From Sipunculus nudus (taxonomy: Eukaryota; Annelida; Sipuncula; Golfingiida; Sipunculidae): a DNA stretch of 64,000 nucleotides. The DNA is taken from NCBI GenBank assembly GCA_026874595.1, contig CM049310.1, forward strand, positions 24,096,058 through 24,160,057, written 5' to 3'. A program made the translations under genes and the position numbers. A model generated the notes under the pieces. That model worked only from the letters and a program-made list of their open reading frames with translations. It had not been told where the DNA came from and did no database searches. Shown in pieces: positions 48,715-62,084 of the stretch. The first letter of the stretch is position 1. Every line of letters begins with the position of its first letter.

Positions 48715-50797
48715 AGCTCAGCTGACTTTAAGTCATCTGAGCTATAGCGATCACGCTTTGTCCGTAGTCCGTCCGGCCATCTGTCCGTTAATAAAGTAAC
48801 TGCTTGACCTGGAATCTTCTTAATTTACATCCAGAGAGGTCCATGAAAAATCTCCTTAGAAACATTGAATTACCCATATTCCTCAAGCTATGGGGCTCCA
48901 AATTACCCTAAAGAATAATGAAAATTTTATACAAATGCTCAAAAGTATCTGAGCAACTAATGCATTGATCACCATGATTCTTTGCATGGATATTGATCAT
49001 GGAGTGTTATATCAGTTTCTGCAGACTGGAGGCAACACCTGTATTTTTTTCGATAATTTTTCTCTATTTTTGAGACCTTAAAAGATGCAGTCATCTGTTA
49101 ACAGGACACAATTCATAACGCCTGGACCTAGAATCCTATGTCTTGACATGCAAGGAGGCCCATGAAAAGTCAAAAAAAAAAAAAACTTAAATTAGATACT
49201 CTGTTACCCAAAACCTCTGAGCTATGGGGCTTCGAAATACCCCAGAATAATAAAAAATTTGATACAAACGCTCAAGTATCTGAACAACTAATGCATTGAT
49301 CACTATGATTCTTTGCATGAATATTGGTCATGAAATGTTTCATCAGTGTCTTCAGCCTGGTGGCGCCCCCTTTAATTTTTCGAATTTTTACGATTTTTTT
49401 CTCTGCTTTTGAGACCTTTAAAGATGTGGGCATCTGTTAACAGGGCACAAATCGTAATGACTGGATCTAGAATCTTGTATCTTGACATTCAGTAAGGCAA
49501 ATGAAAAAGTCTCCTTGTAAATCTAAAATTAGGTCTTTTTCGCCCTTAATGTCCGAGCTATTCGGCTCACATGTACCCCCCCCCCCCCCCAGAATGACTA
49601 AAAATTTGATACATAGCTCCAGTATCTGAACAACTAATGCATTGATCACCCCGAGTCTTTGCTTGCATATTCATCATGGAGTGTTTCATCAGTTCTTGCA
49701 GACTGGTGGCGCCACCTAATTTTTTCGAATTTTTATGCATTTTTGTCCCTATTTTTGAGACCTTCAAAGATGCAGTTGTCTGATAAAAGGACACAAATTG
49801 TAACAATTGAACCTGGAATCATCTAACTGCCATCCAGGGAGGTCCATAAAAAAGCTCCCTGGATACCTTTAATTAGGTCTATGTTACCAATATTCTCCAA
49901 GCTATGGGGCTCATAAGTACCCACAGAATAATTAAAATTTTCATACAAAAGCTCCAGTATATGAACAACTAATGCATTGATGACTATGGATCTTTGTATG
50001 CATATTCATCATGGAGTGTTTCGACAACCCCTGCAGACTGGTGGCGCCACCTGAATTTGTTAAGAATTTTTAAGCAATATTTTTCTTTCTATTTTTAGAC
50101 CATCAAAGATGCAATCATCCATTAACAGGGCTCAAATCATAACCACTGGACAAAGAATTTTCTAACCTGACATCCAGGCAGGTCTATGAGAAATCTCCTT
50201 GAAAACCTGAAATAAGGTCTCTGTTTCCTATTTTCTGTGAGCCATTGGGCTGTTAAATACCCCCAAGAATTATAAAAAATTTGATACCAGAGCAGGGCAC
50301 AAATAATAATCATTGGAACTTGACATCCTATGAGGTCTATGAAAAATCTCCTCTGAAATCTGAAATAAGGACTCTTTTACCCATATTCCCTGAGCTATGG
50401 GGCTTATACGCTCCCCTCATAATAATCGAAAATTCGATACCAAAGAAGGGCACAAATCATAACCAATGGACCCAATTTTTTTTTACTTTACATCCTGTGA
50501 ATTCCTCAAAAGTTCTCCCCAGAAACCTGAAATGGGGTCACTGTGACCTATTCTTGGAGTTTTTGGGTATGTTGGAGAACCCCAGAAATAATACAAAATA
50601 CACACAAATTGCTAGATTCCTCAGGAAAGGCTGCTTGAATTTTCATCAAATTTGGTGTGCTTATGGGTCTTGATGAACTTAAGCTAATATGCATGAACGA
50701 TGATGCCACTACATTATCTTAATTAGTCGCCTGTGCAAGGACATAATTATTGACAACATGTCAGTCGGCTGAGCGTCATGACCCACGGGTCACTTGT
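48715..50797 (+). mobile_element. Helentron-like non-autonomous element, copy 2 (2.1 kb)
   Basis: The 5' end is AGCTCAGCTGACTTTAAGTC then ATCTGAGCT, with the CCGTAGTCCGTCCGG motif after it. The 3' end is CGGCTGAGCGTCATGACCCA then CGGGTCACTTG followed by TT. The interior consists of four to six type A units (~330 bp, more degenerate at the right), marked by GGGCACAAATC near 49444 and by GGTGGCGCCACC near 49704 and 50040. C runs occur at 49577-49590. No protein is encoded and type B units are absent. Confidence 0.85.
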
Positions 50798-53029
50798 TAG
50801 TAATACATGGTAATAAGACCACCTGTACACTAAGGTCTGGAACTATGCGTACCTAGATATAATGCTATATGTCACAGCTTGTAATACACTTATATGTACT
50901 TGCAGTTAATTCTTGCAGTTAAGGAATCTTATACACTATATATACACTGTTGCGCAGACCTGATTCAATTACACGACATATACGCTCTTTACACAGGGCT
51001 TTACCTACACACTTTATCTACCTTTATCTTAAAGCTTGTTTAGAAGCGTTAGATTTTCCGCTGTCTCTGGAGCACACAAGACCTTATGAAGACACTGCAA
51101 TTGAAATAGGTTAGTATTAATTTATGTATTATAAAGATGTTTTGTCGGAAGTTTTTTTTAAATATCAGTTGGGCATTGTCTTTGCTTTCAGTCGTTATCT
51201 TGTTTCATTTTGTGTGTCATAACCTGCTGGTATATAAAGTATACATGATAAGTTTTATGTTAGCTAAGTATCACTACCAAAGGATCATTTGGTAAAACCT
51301 TTATTCTGTGTCAGTTGAAGTGAATATGTGCTACCCATTGGCATCTGGCTTACACTGAGTTCAGGATGTGGGGCGTAATCAACCCGGAAATGGATTCTGA
51401 GCATTGAAGGTATTACCCCTGAACGATGCTTTCAAATGAGGGAAAAAGAAAAGTCAAGCTGAGCTGTGTTAATGATACCTGATGGGATGGTTTTCTGCAA
51501 GGCCATTTGACCTCATAATAAGTGTCAATGAACTTTAAACAACGTGGCAAAGAAATCACTGATGACGATGTAAATTTAGCGTAGATCATTGAGATACATG
51601 GTTTGTTCAAATAAAGGAGACAGCATTCGTCAAGGCACCATTACTTTATATCTTTAAAGAAAAAAAATAAATGAGTTAATTCATGACCACGTCACGAATC
51701 TGAATTTTAATGATATATCCAAGTATCCGTAAATTACGACCAGTATAGCAATTCCTTTTCGATTATTGGTATTGGCATTACTTATTTACAAGTCTCATGG
51801 TAGGTTAAGAAACTCAGGGATGGACCTATTTGAAATCTCAGGCACGGATAATCCGCTATAGGTGGCTTTACACAAGTCCCAGTGGCCTGCCGCCATAATG
51901 GCATGGGCTTCCAACTGGGCTCAGTTTCACCTCATTATTATTCATGAATCAACCAGTTCTACTTCTCTGGCTCTCAGTGTAAGAACGAGGGATTAAAAAG
52001 GAAATTGAGAAAGACATCTCAATGACCAAAATGTCATATCCTTGGATATAATAAATAATCCAGATAGTTTGTTTCTTCATTTGATTTACTTCCCTGTATT
52101 AATACTTATCATTACGCATTTATACAGATAACTGACTAGTATATAACTGACTGATTCTTTCAGGAAGAAAATGTAAATGCTACTTGTAAGTAAATAACAT
52201 TAGTTCGTAAAACTACATAAGAAACTATAAATATATGATTCTTAAGAGTGAGCTTACTAAGCCATTGTTTTCATATTCATTTTGATTACACTTGTAAACA
52301 TGTTTTATCACATCGTATAAAAGTCACTGACGGCGTTATGTCTATGCTGAATAATTTCTAACCAATGATTGTAACATGATATTAGAATTGTGCGGAATTT
52401 TTTAACCCAAGAGATAACATACAGAAGCCTGTGATCGAATAATTGCCTGTATAATTTTCCGAAATTAAGGCACTAACTGCAAGTTAATTCTTGCTTCATA
52501 ATTATACGAATTCAATTTTGATCCCCCAAAAAGTATAGTCTGTCCTTTATCACCACACAGAGTAAAAAGAAAACTGAAGTAAGGTTTAGTCTAGCTATAT
52601 ATATCATTGTTCGGGTCATGATATGAAAGACATCCTGGGACAACTCCGGGATGATGTTGCCATATCAAATGTGTTGCTACAAAAAGGATGGCGCTCAGTA
52701 GAGCGAATACCACCGCCAAGGTAAAACAGTTCTGCTGGACCGCTCCATCTCGATCCAGATACCAGAGTGTAATGTGGTTCTCCCTTGTCGGTATCACACT
52801 CCTCCATACAGTTTAGGAGTAATTTGCAGCGTTTAAAAATCTGTTTATCCCGAAAATAACCAATAAAAAGAGTGAAACTTTGAGTTACATATGGGACCTA
52901 CACCGTTTAACTAGGGGTAGCCATTCGATTATGAGCAAAAATTATTTAATATCTATGTTAAGTATGTGACCATGACACAAGAGTTGAGTATTTCGGCAAT
53001 AGAGAATGAAATTTAAGACTGTTCAACTT
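50798..53029. other. No gene recognised
   Basis: AT-rich sequence with no supported exon or repeat. Confidence 0.35.
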
Positions 53030-53266
53030 TCCTAATCTTCTAACATGAAGTGGCGTCTGTCAGCTGACGCCGTATTTCATCATAGTTATGGTACGAAGTC
53101 CTTCAATAATAGAGTCAACGTTTTGCAAAAAAGAGGTCCTTGATTCGGTCAACATGTGGTAGTAAAACACATTATTTTCTCATATAATATTAAATTGTTA
53201 TTGAAATATTCTAGCAGGTTAAGTGGTGGTGTCCTGAAAAAAATGGTTTAACTGGTTAAATTATTA

Positions 53267-53440
53267 CAGTAAAACCTCGACTTAAACGATCTCGGTTTAG
53301 AGACTACTTCAAACTACGACCACTTTTTACAGTTTCCGATTCTTTTTCGCTTTTTATATAGGACCTCGCTTCGAAGACCACCTCGCAAATGCGACCACTT
53401 TATCAAGGTCCCGATAGTAGTCAATTTCGAGATTTAACTG
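53267..53440. mobile_element. pogo/Tigger-like MITE, copy 1
   Basis: Starts CAGTAAAACCTCGACTTAAA and ends TTTCGAGATTTAACTG. The inverted end reads CAGTTAAATCTCGAAATTGA, about 15 of 21 matching. TA flanks both sides, as for pogo/Tigger elements, whose ends commonly start CAGT. The 174-bp interior carries GACCACTTTTTAC and GCGACCACTTTATCAAGG. It has no transposase. Confidence 0.75.
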
Positions 53441-53540
53441 TATATAAAATAGTAGTGGACTACCTTGGTGGAATCAGTGGCGTCAATTTATCTTCAAGGG
53501 ATAGGGGTGGCCGTGGGAGGATGACTCGCAGGCGTGGGAG

Positions 53541-53569
53541 GGTAATCAAAGTTGGATTAACTTTTATAT

Positions 53570-53617
<48 letters not shown>

Positions 53618-53669
53618 CCCTCTTAAATTTACAAGTATTTTGTAATCAAAGTTGGATTAACTTTTATAT

Positions 53670-53724
<55 letters not shown>

Positions 53725-53760
53725 TATATCCCTCTTAAATTTACAAGTATTTTTTGTATG
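53541..53760. repeat. Nested direct duplication with TA microsatellites
   Basis: The run GTAATCAAAGTTGGATTAAC then TTTTATATCAATATATA occurs at 53541 and again at 53641. Each is followed by a TA run and by TATATCCCTCTTAAATTTAC then AAGTATTTT. The two ~100-bp copies are almost identical apart from TA run length, so this step is recent. The 139-codon open frame over it is artificial. Confidence 0.9.
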
Positions 53761-54026
53761 CTTTTCAATTTTCTAAATCTTTTAAACTTTCTTAATCTTC
53801 TAACATGAAGGGGCGTCTTTCAGCTGACGCCGTATTTTATCATAGTTATGGTACGAAGCCCTTCAATAATGGAGTCCACGTTTTGCTTTAAGGTGTCCTT
53901 GATCCGGTCAACATGTTGAGGTGAAACACATTATTTTTTTTATATAATAATTAATCGTTAATGAAAAATTCTAGAAGGTTTAGTGTTGGTGTCCTGATGA
54001 CATATTGGTTAACCGTTAAAGTAATA

Positions 54027-54184
54027 CAGTAAACCTCGACTTAAACCATCTTGGTTCAGCGACTACTTCAAACAATGACCACTCTTTACAGAGATTCTTT
54101 TTCGCTCTTTATCTTCGAAGACCATGTCGCAAATGCGACCACTTTATCAAGGTCCCGATAGTGGTCAGTTTTGAGATTTAACTT
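54027..54184. mobile_element. pogo/Tigger-like MITE, copy 2 (duplicated)
   Basis: CAGTAAACCTCGACTTAAAC to GAGATTTAACTT, flanked by TA. It aligns with copy 1 throughout, with small deletions. It arose by the tandem duplication and not by a second insertion, because the flanks match too. Confidence 0.75.
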
Positions 54185-54610
54185 TATATCCAAAAAGCAA
54201 TAGACAACCCTTGGTTGAACCAGTACGACAATATATCTTCAAGGGGGGGGGGGGGGGGGTTGACTCACAAGCGTGGCAGGGTTATCAAAGTTGGGTAAAC
54301 TTTAATATATATATATCCCTCTTATTGTCTGTGTGACACATTCGAATATATATTACAATTAAGTATCAGATTTAAAAAAAATAAGATATTATTTTCCAGT
54401 ATAAGTTAATTCTAAACCTGGTTTAGAAATAATATTTCATATTTAACTCGGAAATGGAACCAAAGACTATAATTCTAAATATTATTATATTTATTTCAAA
54501 TATTTTAATATTATCCTCTGATTTTTAGGTGGGATGGTTACATTGACTAAACCTCTTGCTTAAAAGTGAGGGGATATATACCCCCATCCCCTCTGTTTTA
54601 ACGCCCCTTG

Positions 54611-56147
54611 GTTAAATGGACTAGCCTGTAATTTTATTTTAATTCAGTTGTGTAAACTCCTGTCATTGACCTTTGCTAAACTTGGTTTTTCAAAATTAGA
54701 AATGACATTATGTCTATCTTGCGTGGACACATTAATCTTGACATCTTCAGCATGACCTTTCCAGATGGGTTCCTAATTTCACGAGAAAAATGTGATTTTC
54801 TTATTTCTTGACAGTTATCTACACATTTAACACTTTTTGAGTTGATCTGCACACTTAAATATTTGATCTGTAAAACTTCAATATTTCGGTCAAATTCAGT
54901 CTTGACCATCCCCTCGTGACTTCACGGTACCTTATTAAAAGAGTAGCAACACAAATGTTTTATTCATGGACACTAAAGGTATATATCTGACAAGGGATCT
55001 GAAAAAATTCCCGAAACTCTACACGCGAGGATCAACAGTTGTATGAAAGATAGAACATTTACTGTCATATTTATCGAAACACAATTTTCTATTTTATCAG
55101 TTGTGAATGTTTTTCTGTCATAACCTGTTGTTTATTGCACACCAGTAAGTATAGGTGGAAACATGGGCTGATCCCCTTCTTTTTTAATCAACGTTTTATC
55201 GGGTCTGGCTAACGGTTTAGTTGACCTGGTCCCCTCTGTCACAGTGCTTTTTGGTGGGACTTATCAAGGGTTAATTGAGGGTGACAGAGATCAATATCAA
55301 GTGAACGCTACAGGGCACTGTTAAACGCCAATTCAGGATGAGAATAGTGAAAAACAGATAATATAAATGGGCAAGCACATTCCTTCCGTGTTTTTGTTTA
55401 ATTCGAGCTGTCAGCCGGGGCCCCAGGATCCCTTGTCGTCAACGAACCCCGTCAGTTTTATAATATAAAGGCAGGAAAATTCCCCCGGCCAAAGGTTTTC
55501 AAATGTAACTTTGGCATGTGTTCATCTACTTAGTAAACTTGCCTGCAGTTAATATATGGGAAATGTTTCCATGGTTTACAGGAAAATTAAATGTAATGGA
55601 GAGATTGTGTTAAAACAAAGACTTCAACCTCAATCATTGGGTGCTCACTTTAATTGAGAGACAAAGATCTAGCTGCAGGCCACACTAATTACATAAACAC
55701 AATAATTACGCCAACATTCAAATAATTATTTAAACAATGTATAAAATTGGTTCAAAACTCGTTTTTTATCACTTTAGAAATGACCAGGAATCATAAGATA
55801 CTCGTCATTCTGGTTTATATGGTCTTAACACAAGGCTATTAACATCTGTGCATTCTGGTCTGTCAGGGATATTTACAAGAAAAGCAGAAGAACCAAACAA
55901 AAATAAACAATAATTATAAAACTAGAGGAATGCCATTTGAATTTATATACCACATTAATTCTTTAATGCCTGATATGTACATGGCATATACGGAATGTCG
56001 AGTTACCGACCTAGTGTACATAACGTACCTAACAGGTTCATATAAAATGAGGCGGAAACAAGATGAAAACTATGTTTGGAGTCATGTTCTTTATACATTA
56101 TGGGGAGAGAGAGATATATATATATAAATATAGAGGGAGACACATAA

Positions 56148-56150
<3 letters not shown>
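54611..56150. other. No gene recognised
   Basis: Short open frames without domains. Confidence 0.35.

Positions 56151-56200
<50 letters not shown>
56151..56200. repeat. (GA)n microsatellite
   Basis: GA run of about 50 bp, with a shorter TA run at 56114-56125 before it. Confidence 0.97.
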
Positions 56201-56202
<2 letters not shown>

Positions 56203-57740
56203 TCAAGCTGCACCCCTATTGGCCCACGAGGTAAAAATAATCAGGTTCATCACCTACACTGGACCAGGTGAAATATATTATCTCGCGTTTACGCGTTAAA
56301 GTCTAATCTCGAGATAATTAATTTCCCACTCGAGTTCTTTCTATACCAATTATTTACAGACCACGAGAATGAAAGGAATTCATATTTTTCGCTGGAGAAG
56401 AAAGTTGACCCGGGCATCGGTTTTCCTTAATGTTCACAGCACGAAATGCGCAATTACAGATTTATTTAAACTCAATGTCATGCTATATACTGAAGATCAA
56501 TGTCTTTCAAACCTGGGCGCTAATATCAACGGTCGGAACGAAGCTGGCAGATGACCTGATTTCTGGTCTATAAACTCAACTGATTCCCCTTGGTCCGTTA
56601 TATTGATAGAATGTCAAGATGCGCCCAATGGATGTGACTCACAATCCACCTCAAGTAGAGAATATTTTACTAAATGTCCTAAAATTACTGCGGTTGATCA
56701 GAGTGGGTCTGATGCGGAGGTTTGCAGGCTATCTTGTGAAGTCCCTGACGGCCAATACTCAGTGTTATGTACGACCTGCTGGAAATCTATGGCACAACCC
56801 GTGCTCGGAATTTAACTTAGTTTTTAATAACTGATACCTTTCAGATTACAAGCGTAATTTTGAAAAACATATAAAAATTCTTAACAGAAAATGCTTTTGA
56901 AAATCATGAAGATAATACCAGTATCAAAACACAGAGAAAATGCTTAAGTCAATTTTAATTAATTTTATTCGGGGGCAAGGTGGTTGTAGACAGAAATATG
57001 AGGTGATGACAATTTGGTGCCACTGATTTATATATTGTATTTGTACATAAAAATTTTTTTATGTAAACTCCAAAATACCACCAGCTTTTATCTCTCCTAG
57101 GGCTTTCGTCAATGTATTTTACGAGGATCGTAAGATGCAAATCCGGAAAAGCGTAAATTTTTTCTGACAATGTCTTAATTTAGCCTACGGGAGAATTGCT
57201 AAATTAATCATGAATCTTTACCGGAGCCTTACAGACTGTGTTGAATACGTCCAAGGGAGGCATTAAACAGCTATCACTCTTTCACGAGCTGGATGTCGAT
57301 TTATTACTCGGACCAACTCGACTAACAATCGGACGGACTTCGCTTCCACTAGAAAAAAGCTCGGGTAGCTCAGGGAATTCGGAAAAAGAGGGACCTACAC
57401 TTGTTGATAAAAAGAGTTGGCCGAAAGTCCTTTATAACAAGTGTCTAATGCATCCACAAGGGGCGTTACTTTGCTGACAGAACGGTTTTGTTACATACAC
57501 TGCTGGTGCCGTTATTTCTGTATCAACATGGTTAAATGCGTTAAAAAGCGGAGTTCATTTGTTGTTAGAGGGCCTGTTTAAGTACTACTGGAAGCTCAAT
57601 TTCGAGTTCTCCAGTGCCGATTACCCTGTACTGGAGGTGTCACTTTTATGATGCAATGGTTGGTACCATAGGCTACTGGAGTCGTACTGACTGTTTCCAG
57701 TATCCAATTTCTTAAAGATGCCCTCACATACCTTTTGAAA
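56201..57740. other. No gene recognised
   Basis: Several 60-80-codon open frames, none with a recognisable product. Confidence 0.35.
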
Positions 57741-58130
57741 AGAATGAATGTAATTTTCTGGCTTACTCTCTGTTTATATTAATTATCTAAGGGTAATTCT
57801 GGTTATTAAAAGTTCTTTTAAGGCCTCCGTCAAGGATGTATGAACTTGTCTATCAACAACATATTTGTAAACACAGCAATCTTGACAAACGGGACCAACA
57901 CGTAACCTAAAGTGGTAGGTTGAAGATATGCGGAGGTAGAAAGGTCACCTGTTGCATAACGCCATTTGCAAAGCTCTGGCTTATCAGACCTGCCGCCAGA
58001 TGCCCTTATTGAATTTGTTTCGTTTATTATTAACACCATTATATAAACAAAACAAGCAGCCTGTGTGCGGTGATATCCACGTTTTCTGGCATATTTTTAT
58101 GAAAGCATCAAGGAATTACCTTTAGTTTAT
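57741..58130 (+). other. Duplicated block B, copy 2
   Basis: Partner of 45561-45930, in the same orientation. The best-conserved part is GGCATATTTTTATGAAAGCA then TCAAGGAATTA near 58087-58117, against GGCTATTTTATTATGAAAGG in the other copy. It ends about 970 bp before block A copy 2 begins. Confidence 0.4.
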
Positions 58131-59097
58131 AAAGGTCAGATAAGTGATTGGGCCCCTTTAAGAGAACAGTATATACATTACTCTGTGTTTCTGTGACTGT
58201 TAGGTCCACAAGAGACGTTGCTTTGTTGGCAAAAGGGTTTGATATATTTTAAAACCGGAGAATTGCCGCATTTTATCCATGTATATTCTTGATGCTAGTT
58301 TCCTTGAAGCTAGAAATATACGAAGTACAGAGAAGTTCTTCATTCAAATTACTGTTTCCCATATAACTTTTTTTTCTAATGCATTTTTATAAATCCGAAG
58401 AAATTCTCTTTGTAAGAAAATAAAATGGTGTCTGTCAAATCGTATAACCTTCTTATAGGTCAATGCCGGAGACATGAAGGTAAATATCGCCAGAAACGTT
58501 CTAAAAAGCACACATAAAGCCATCCGTCCACGTTTCCATTAGGTGTAAAAAGTAACCAATGGCAGCCAAGGATAATAAGATTCTGCGCGACCTTTCTAAT
58601 GACTGTATTGAGATTATATCAAGGAAATAGTGTTTCAAAAACAGACATATCAACACACTAAGCACGCACAATATAAACTAAGAAAAAGGTAACGATTTTT
58701 TAGGTCCAATGTTCTGTTGGTGGTAATGTCTATTGAATGACGATGAGGGTATCCACATGATAAGAATGCGTATTGTTATTAAGCCTTCTGAATATCAGGT
58801 TTCATGTGCATGGGGTCAGGAATACTCTAGAACAATATCTTACCTAACAATTGAACTTAATTTTATGTAAATCGTTAGTGCTTGCTACATATAGACTCAC
58901 TTATTAGAAGCATTAAAAACGTGCAAAGATTCGGCACGTGTTGTTATTTTTGTATCTGTTTAATTGATCAATAGTCCGTCTCAGCAATGATTTACATCGA
59001 ATAAACCGTTGATGTAATTAATGTATTTAAGAAAACAAAATAAAGAATTAGAACGAGAGTGCTGAATACTTCATTTTTTTTCATCATGAAAATTGTC

Positions 59098-60215
59098 TCC
59101 ATAGGACAATTACTTAGTTATTGTATTGCCTGTTCTAGTAGGAAGTATAAGCAGATGATTGTTTTGATAATTAACTGTACATTTATATGAAGTATCATGT
59201 TTAGATATTAGCGTCAGAACTTTGGTTAGAGGACACCTGTGTCTCGATTGATGTTAATTTCAGTACAGTTTAATTCCGGAGGAGCCGTCTCTGTTTGAAT
59301 GTCTCTATAGTAACGATTGTTTGCTGTAGACTTCAAAGGATGAGCACTAGTTTAGTTTGGTTTACTTTGGGTCTTGTCTCTGGAGGCGTTTCCATATTAA
59401 GATTCATGTAATAATTGACAGTCGGCATAATAACAAGTGGTGATTGGCCAGAAGACAGTCAGGACTTGTGACATCAGCAAGCATATATTAGACGTGAGTA
59501 AGACGAGATTCGCTCCAAATGCCCGATCAGCGTGTTCGTTTAGCCTCACGATACTGCAGTCCAGGGGCTGGTCTGCGTTCATCAGAGTTTAGACAGCTGA
59601 TAAATGATGTCTTTATGCGTACATTTTCGGTGTCTGAGAAAGGCCAAGTTGATTTCTATGTAACGGACTTCTGAGCAAGTATAGCATTTTGCCGACGAAC
59701 GGTTAATCTTGCGAATTTACACTTGTTGTGAGTGCTTCCAGGATCAGACCAAGGACATTATTTATACGCGTAACTGTGAAGGTACTAGATATCGCTATGT
59801 GGAAGCATATTCGGTTACCTATATAGCTGTGTGATTCAAGAAGACATCAGCTGTGAAAGACGTTGACTCTAAGTCAAGATAGAACCGTATGTGCGCTTAT
59901 TAGTGAGTACAGCGTGAACTGTGCATTGAGAGTTAAACCAGTGAACCTGCGAGGACTGCTTGTGGTCGGAGCTCCTTGTATCTAAATGTGGACTGATTGT
60001 ACTGTGAACAAAGCGGGAACAAATGTTGAGCCGGGCACGCAACATTCCGATGCCACGTGTGTTATGTGATTAGAGGAAGTGTAAACTAGGGACTACACTG
60101 TGTACTGTGATTTACGGACTTGGTGGTTGTTTCTGTGATTATTATCGAACGTCAATGCTTATATGTATGGAACGCCTCTCAAGAGAAAAGTAAGTGTATA
60201 TTTTCCTTAATATAA
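59098..60215 (+). promoter_or_regulatory. Duplicated block A, copy 2: candidate promoter and first exon
   Basis: Homologous to 35155-35830 (see that entry). A CRE-like TGACATCA at about 59470 and a TATATTAG at about 59485 lie where copy 1 has TGACACCA and TATAAG. Transcription could therefore start near 59515. A good donor, AAAG|TAAGTG-type (GTAAGT at 60190-60195), ends the block. No long open frame lies between, so this would be a 5' UTR exon. The Helentron-like copy 3 begins 41 bp after the donor and would be intronic. The gene model is inference from shared spacing. Confidence 0.35.
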
Positions 60216-60230
60216 AGATTTATTTTTTTT

Positions 60231-62084
60231 AGCTCAGCAGTCATCTGAGCTATAGGGATCACTCTTCGTCCGTCGTCTGTCGGACCGTCCGCCAAGCCGC
60301 CCGTCCGGTCGTCCGTTAACAGGGCACAAATCTTAACCGCTGGACCTTGACACTTCTACTTGAAGAACCGTATAGGTGCACAAAAGATCACTATGGAAAC
60401 CTGGAATTAGGTCTCTGTAGCCTCATTATCTGAATAACTAATGCATTTATGGCCATGATTCTTAGCATGCATATTGATCATAGAATGTTTCATCAGTTCC
60501 TGCAGACTGGTTGCGCCATCTGTATATTTTCGGTTTTTACGCATTTTTCTCTATTTATGCGACCTTCAAACGAAGAAGTCTGGTTGTTCATACGGCACAA
60601 ATTGAAATTGTTGGACCTAGAATCTTCGAAATTGACATCCAGGGAGGTCAATGTAAAATCTGTCTGGAAACTTGAAATTAGGCCTCTGTTACCCGTATCC
60701 TCCGAGCTATCGGGCTCGTAAGTATCGCCCCCCCCCCCCCCATCCCCCACAGAATAATCTGGTACAAAAGCTCCAGTATCTGAATAATTGATTCATTGAG
60801 GGCCATGATTCTCTGCATGCATAATGATCATGGAGTGTTCCATCAGTTCATACAGACTCGTGGTGCCGTCTATATTTTTCGATTTTTACGCATTTTTTCT
60901 TTATTTTTTAGACCTTCAAATGAATCGGTTGTCCGTTCACAGGGCACAAATCGTAACCATTTGACCTGAAATCACCTTAGTTGACATCCAGTGAGATCCA
61001 TGAAAATCGCCTTGGAAACCTTGAATAAGGTTTCTGTTACCCATATCCTCCGAGCTCAGGGGCTTGTAAGTAATCCCCCCCCCAATAATTAAAATTTGAT
61101 ACAATAGCTCCAGTATCTGAATAACTAAAGCATTGAAGGTCAGGATTCTTTGCATGCATATTGATCATTGAGTTTTTCATCAGATCCTTCAGACGTGTTG
61201 AACCACTTGTGTTTTTTTTCGATTTTAAAGCATATTTTTCTCTGTTTTGGGGAGTTGAAATAAACCGATCGTCCGTATACAGGACACTAACTGTAAGGGT
61301 TAGGCCTAGAATCTTCTATCTTGACATCAAGGGAGGTCTATGAAAATCTCCTTTGAAACCTGAAATTTTGTCTCTGTTACCAATATCCTCCGAGCTATGG
61401 GCTCGCAAGTACCCCCCCCCCCCCCCCCCCAGAATAATAAAAAAAATGATACAAAAGCTCCAGTGTCTGAATGACTGATGCATTGATCACCATGATTCTC
61501 TGCATGCAAAATGATCATGGAGTGTTCCATTTATTCCTGCAGAATGGTGGTGCCACCTGTATTTTTCGATTTATACGCATTTTTTTCTCATTTTTTCAGA
61601 CCTTCAAATGAAGCAGTCTGGTTTTTCATATGGCACAAATCGAAACTGTTCGACCTATAATCATCTAACTGTACATCCAGGGAGGACTTAGACTAATCAC
61701 TTTGGAAACCTGAAATTAGGTCATCGTGACCTAAATTCTGCAAGATATGTGAAAGAGCATGATTTGAGCACCCTATCGGACAGACTTGCTTGATTGGTTT
61801 CAGTTGGACCCGGAAACTTCTAGTTTGATTAAGATTCAGGGAGATTCCTGTAAAAAATTCTTCGAAACCTGAAATTTGGTCACTGTGACCTATATTCTGC
61901 AAGCTGTGTGCAAAAAAACATGATTTTAACATTCAGTTAGTCAGATGGACACAAATGGTAGCAGCTGGATTTTGAATAAGGTCACTGTAAGCTACATCTA
62001 ATTATGAGCACTCTGGGATTCATGCTACCCATTGTTCAAGGTTGCTTTAATTCAGCTGAGCGTCATTGCCCATGGGCCACGTAT
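60231..62084 (+). mobile_element. Helentron-like non-autonomous element, copy 3 (1.85 kb)
   Basis: The 5' end after a T run is AGCTCAGCAGTCATCTGAGC, a shortened hairpin, then CCGTCGTCTGTCGG. The 3' end is TCAGCTGAGCGTCATTGCCC then ATGGGCCACG, with a GCCCATGGGC hairpin. About five type A units (GGGCACAAATC or variants at about 60320, 60595, 60945, 61640) fill the interior, degenerate at the right. C runs of 7 to 20 bp recur at the same unit position (60728, 61077, 61411). Confidence 0.8.

Larger units (their letters stand above)
53030..54250. repeat. Tandem segmental duplication, two units of ~0.5-0.75 kb
   Basis: Unit 1 starts at TCTTCTAACATGAAGTGGCG (53036) and unit 2 at TCTTCTAACATGAAGGGGCG (53796). 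They share TCAGCTGACGCCGTATTT, CATAGTTATGGTACGAAG, CAACATGT, GTGGTGTCCTGA (GTTGGTGTCCTGA in unit 2) and a full copy of the pogo-like MITE, in the same order and with about 10-15% differences. The duplication therefore arose after the MITE inserted. Unit 1 is longer because of a further internal duplication at 53541-53760. Confidence 0.9.
53475..54610. mobile_element. Family M2 element with GGCGT ends, disrupted by duplications
   Basis: CAGTGGCGTCAATTTATCTT at 53475 followed by AAGGGATAGGGG, and TTTTAACGCCCCTTG at about 54597 preceded by CCCCCATCCCCTC, are inverted matches. The segment between holds two tandem pieces and the second duplication unit, whose own left end (CAGTACGACAATATATCTTC at 54220) begins the part that runs to 54610. 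The most economical original element is about 390 bp (54220-54610). It shares its right half with 29173-29505. Confidence 0.6.
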
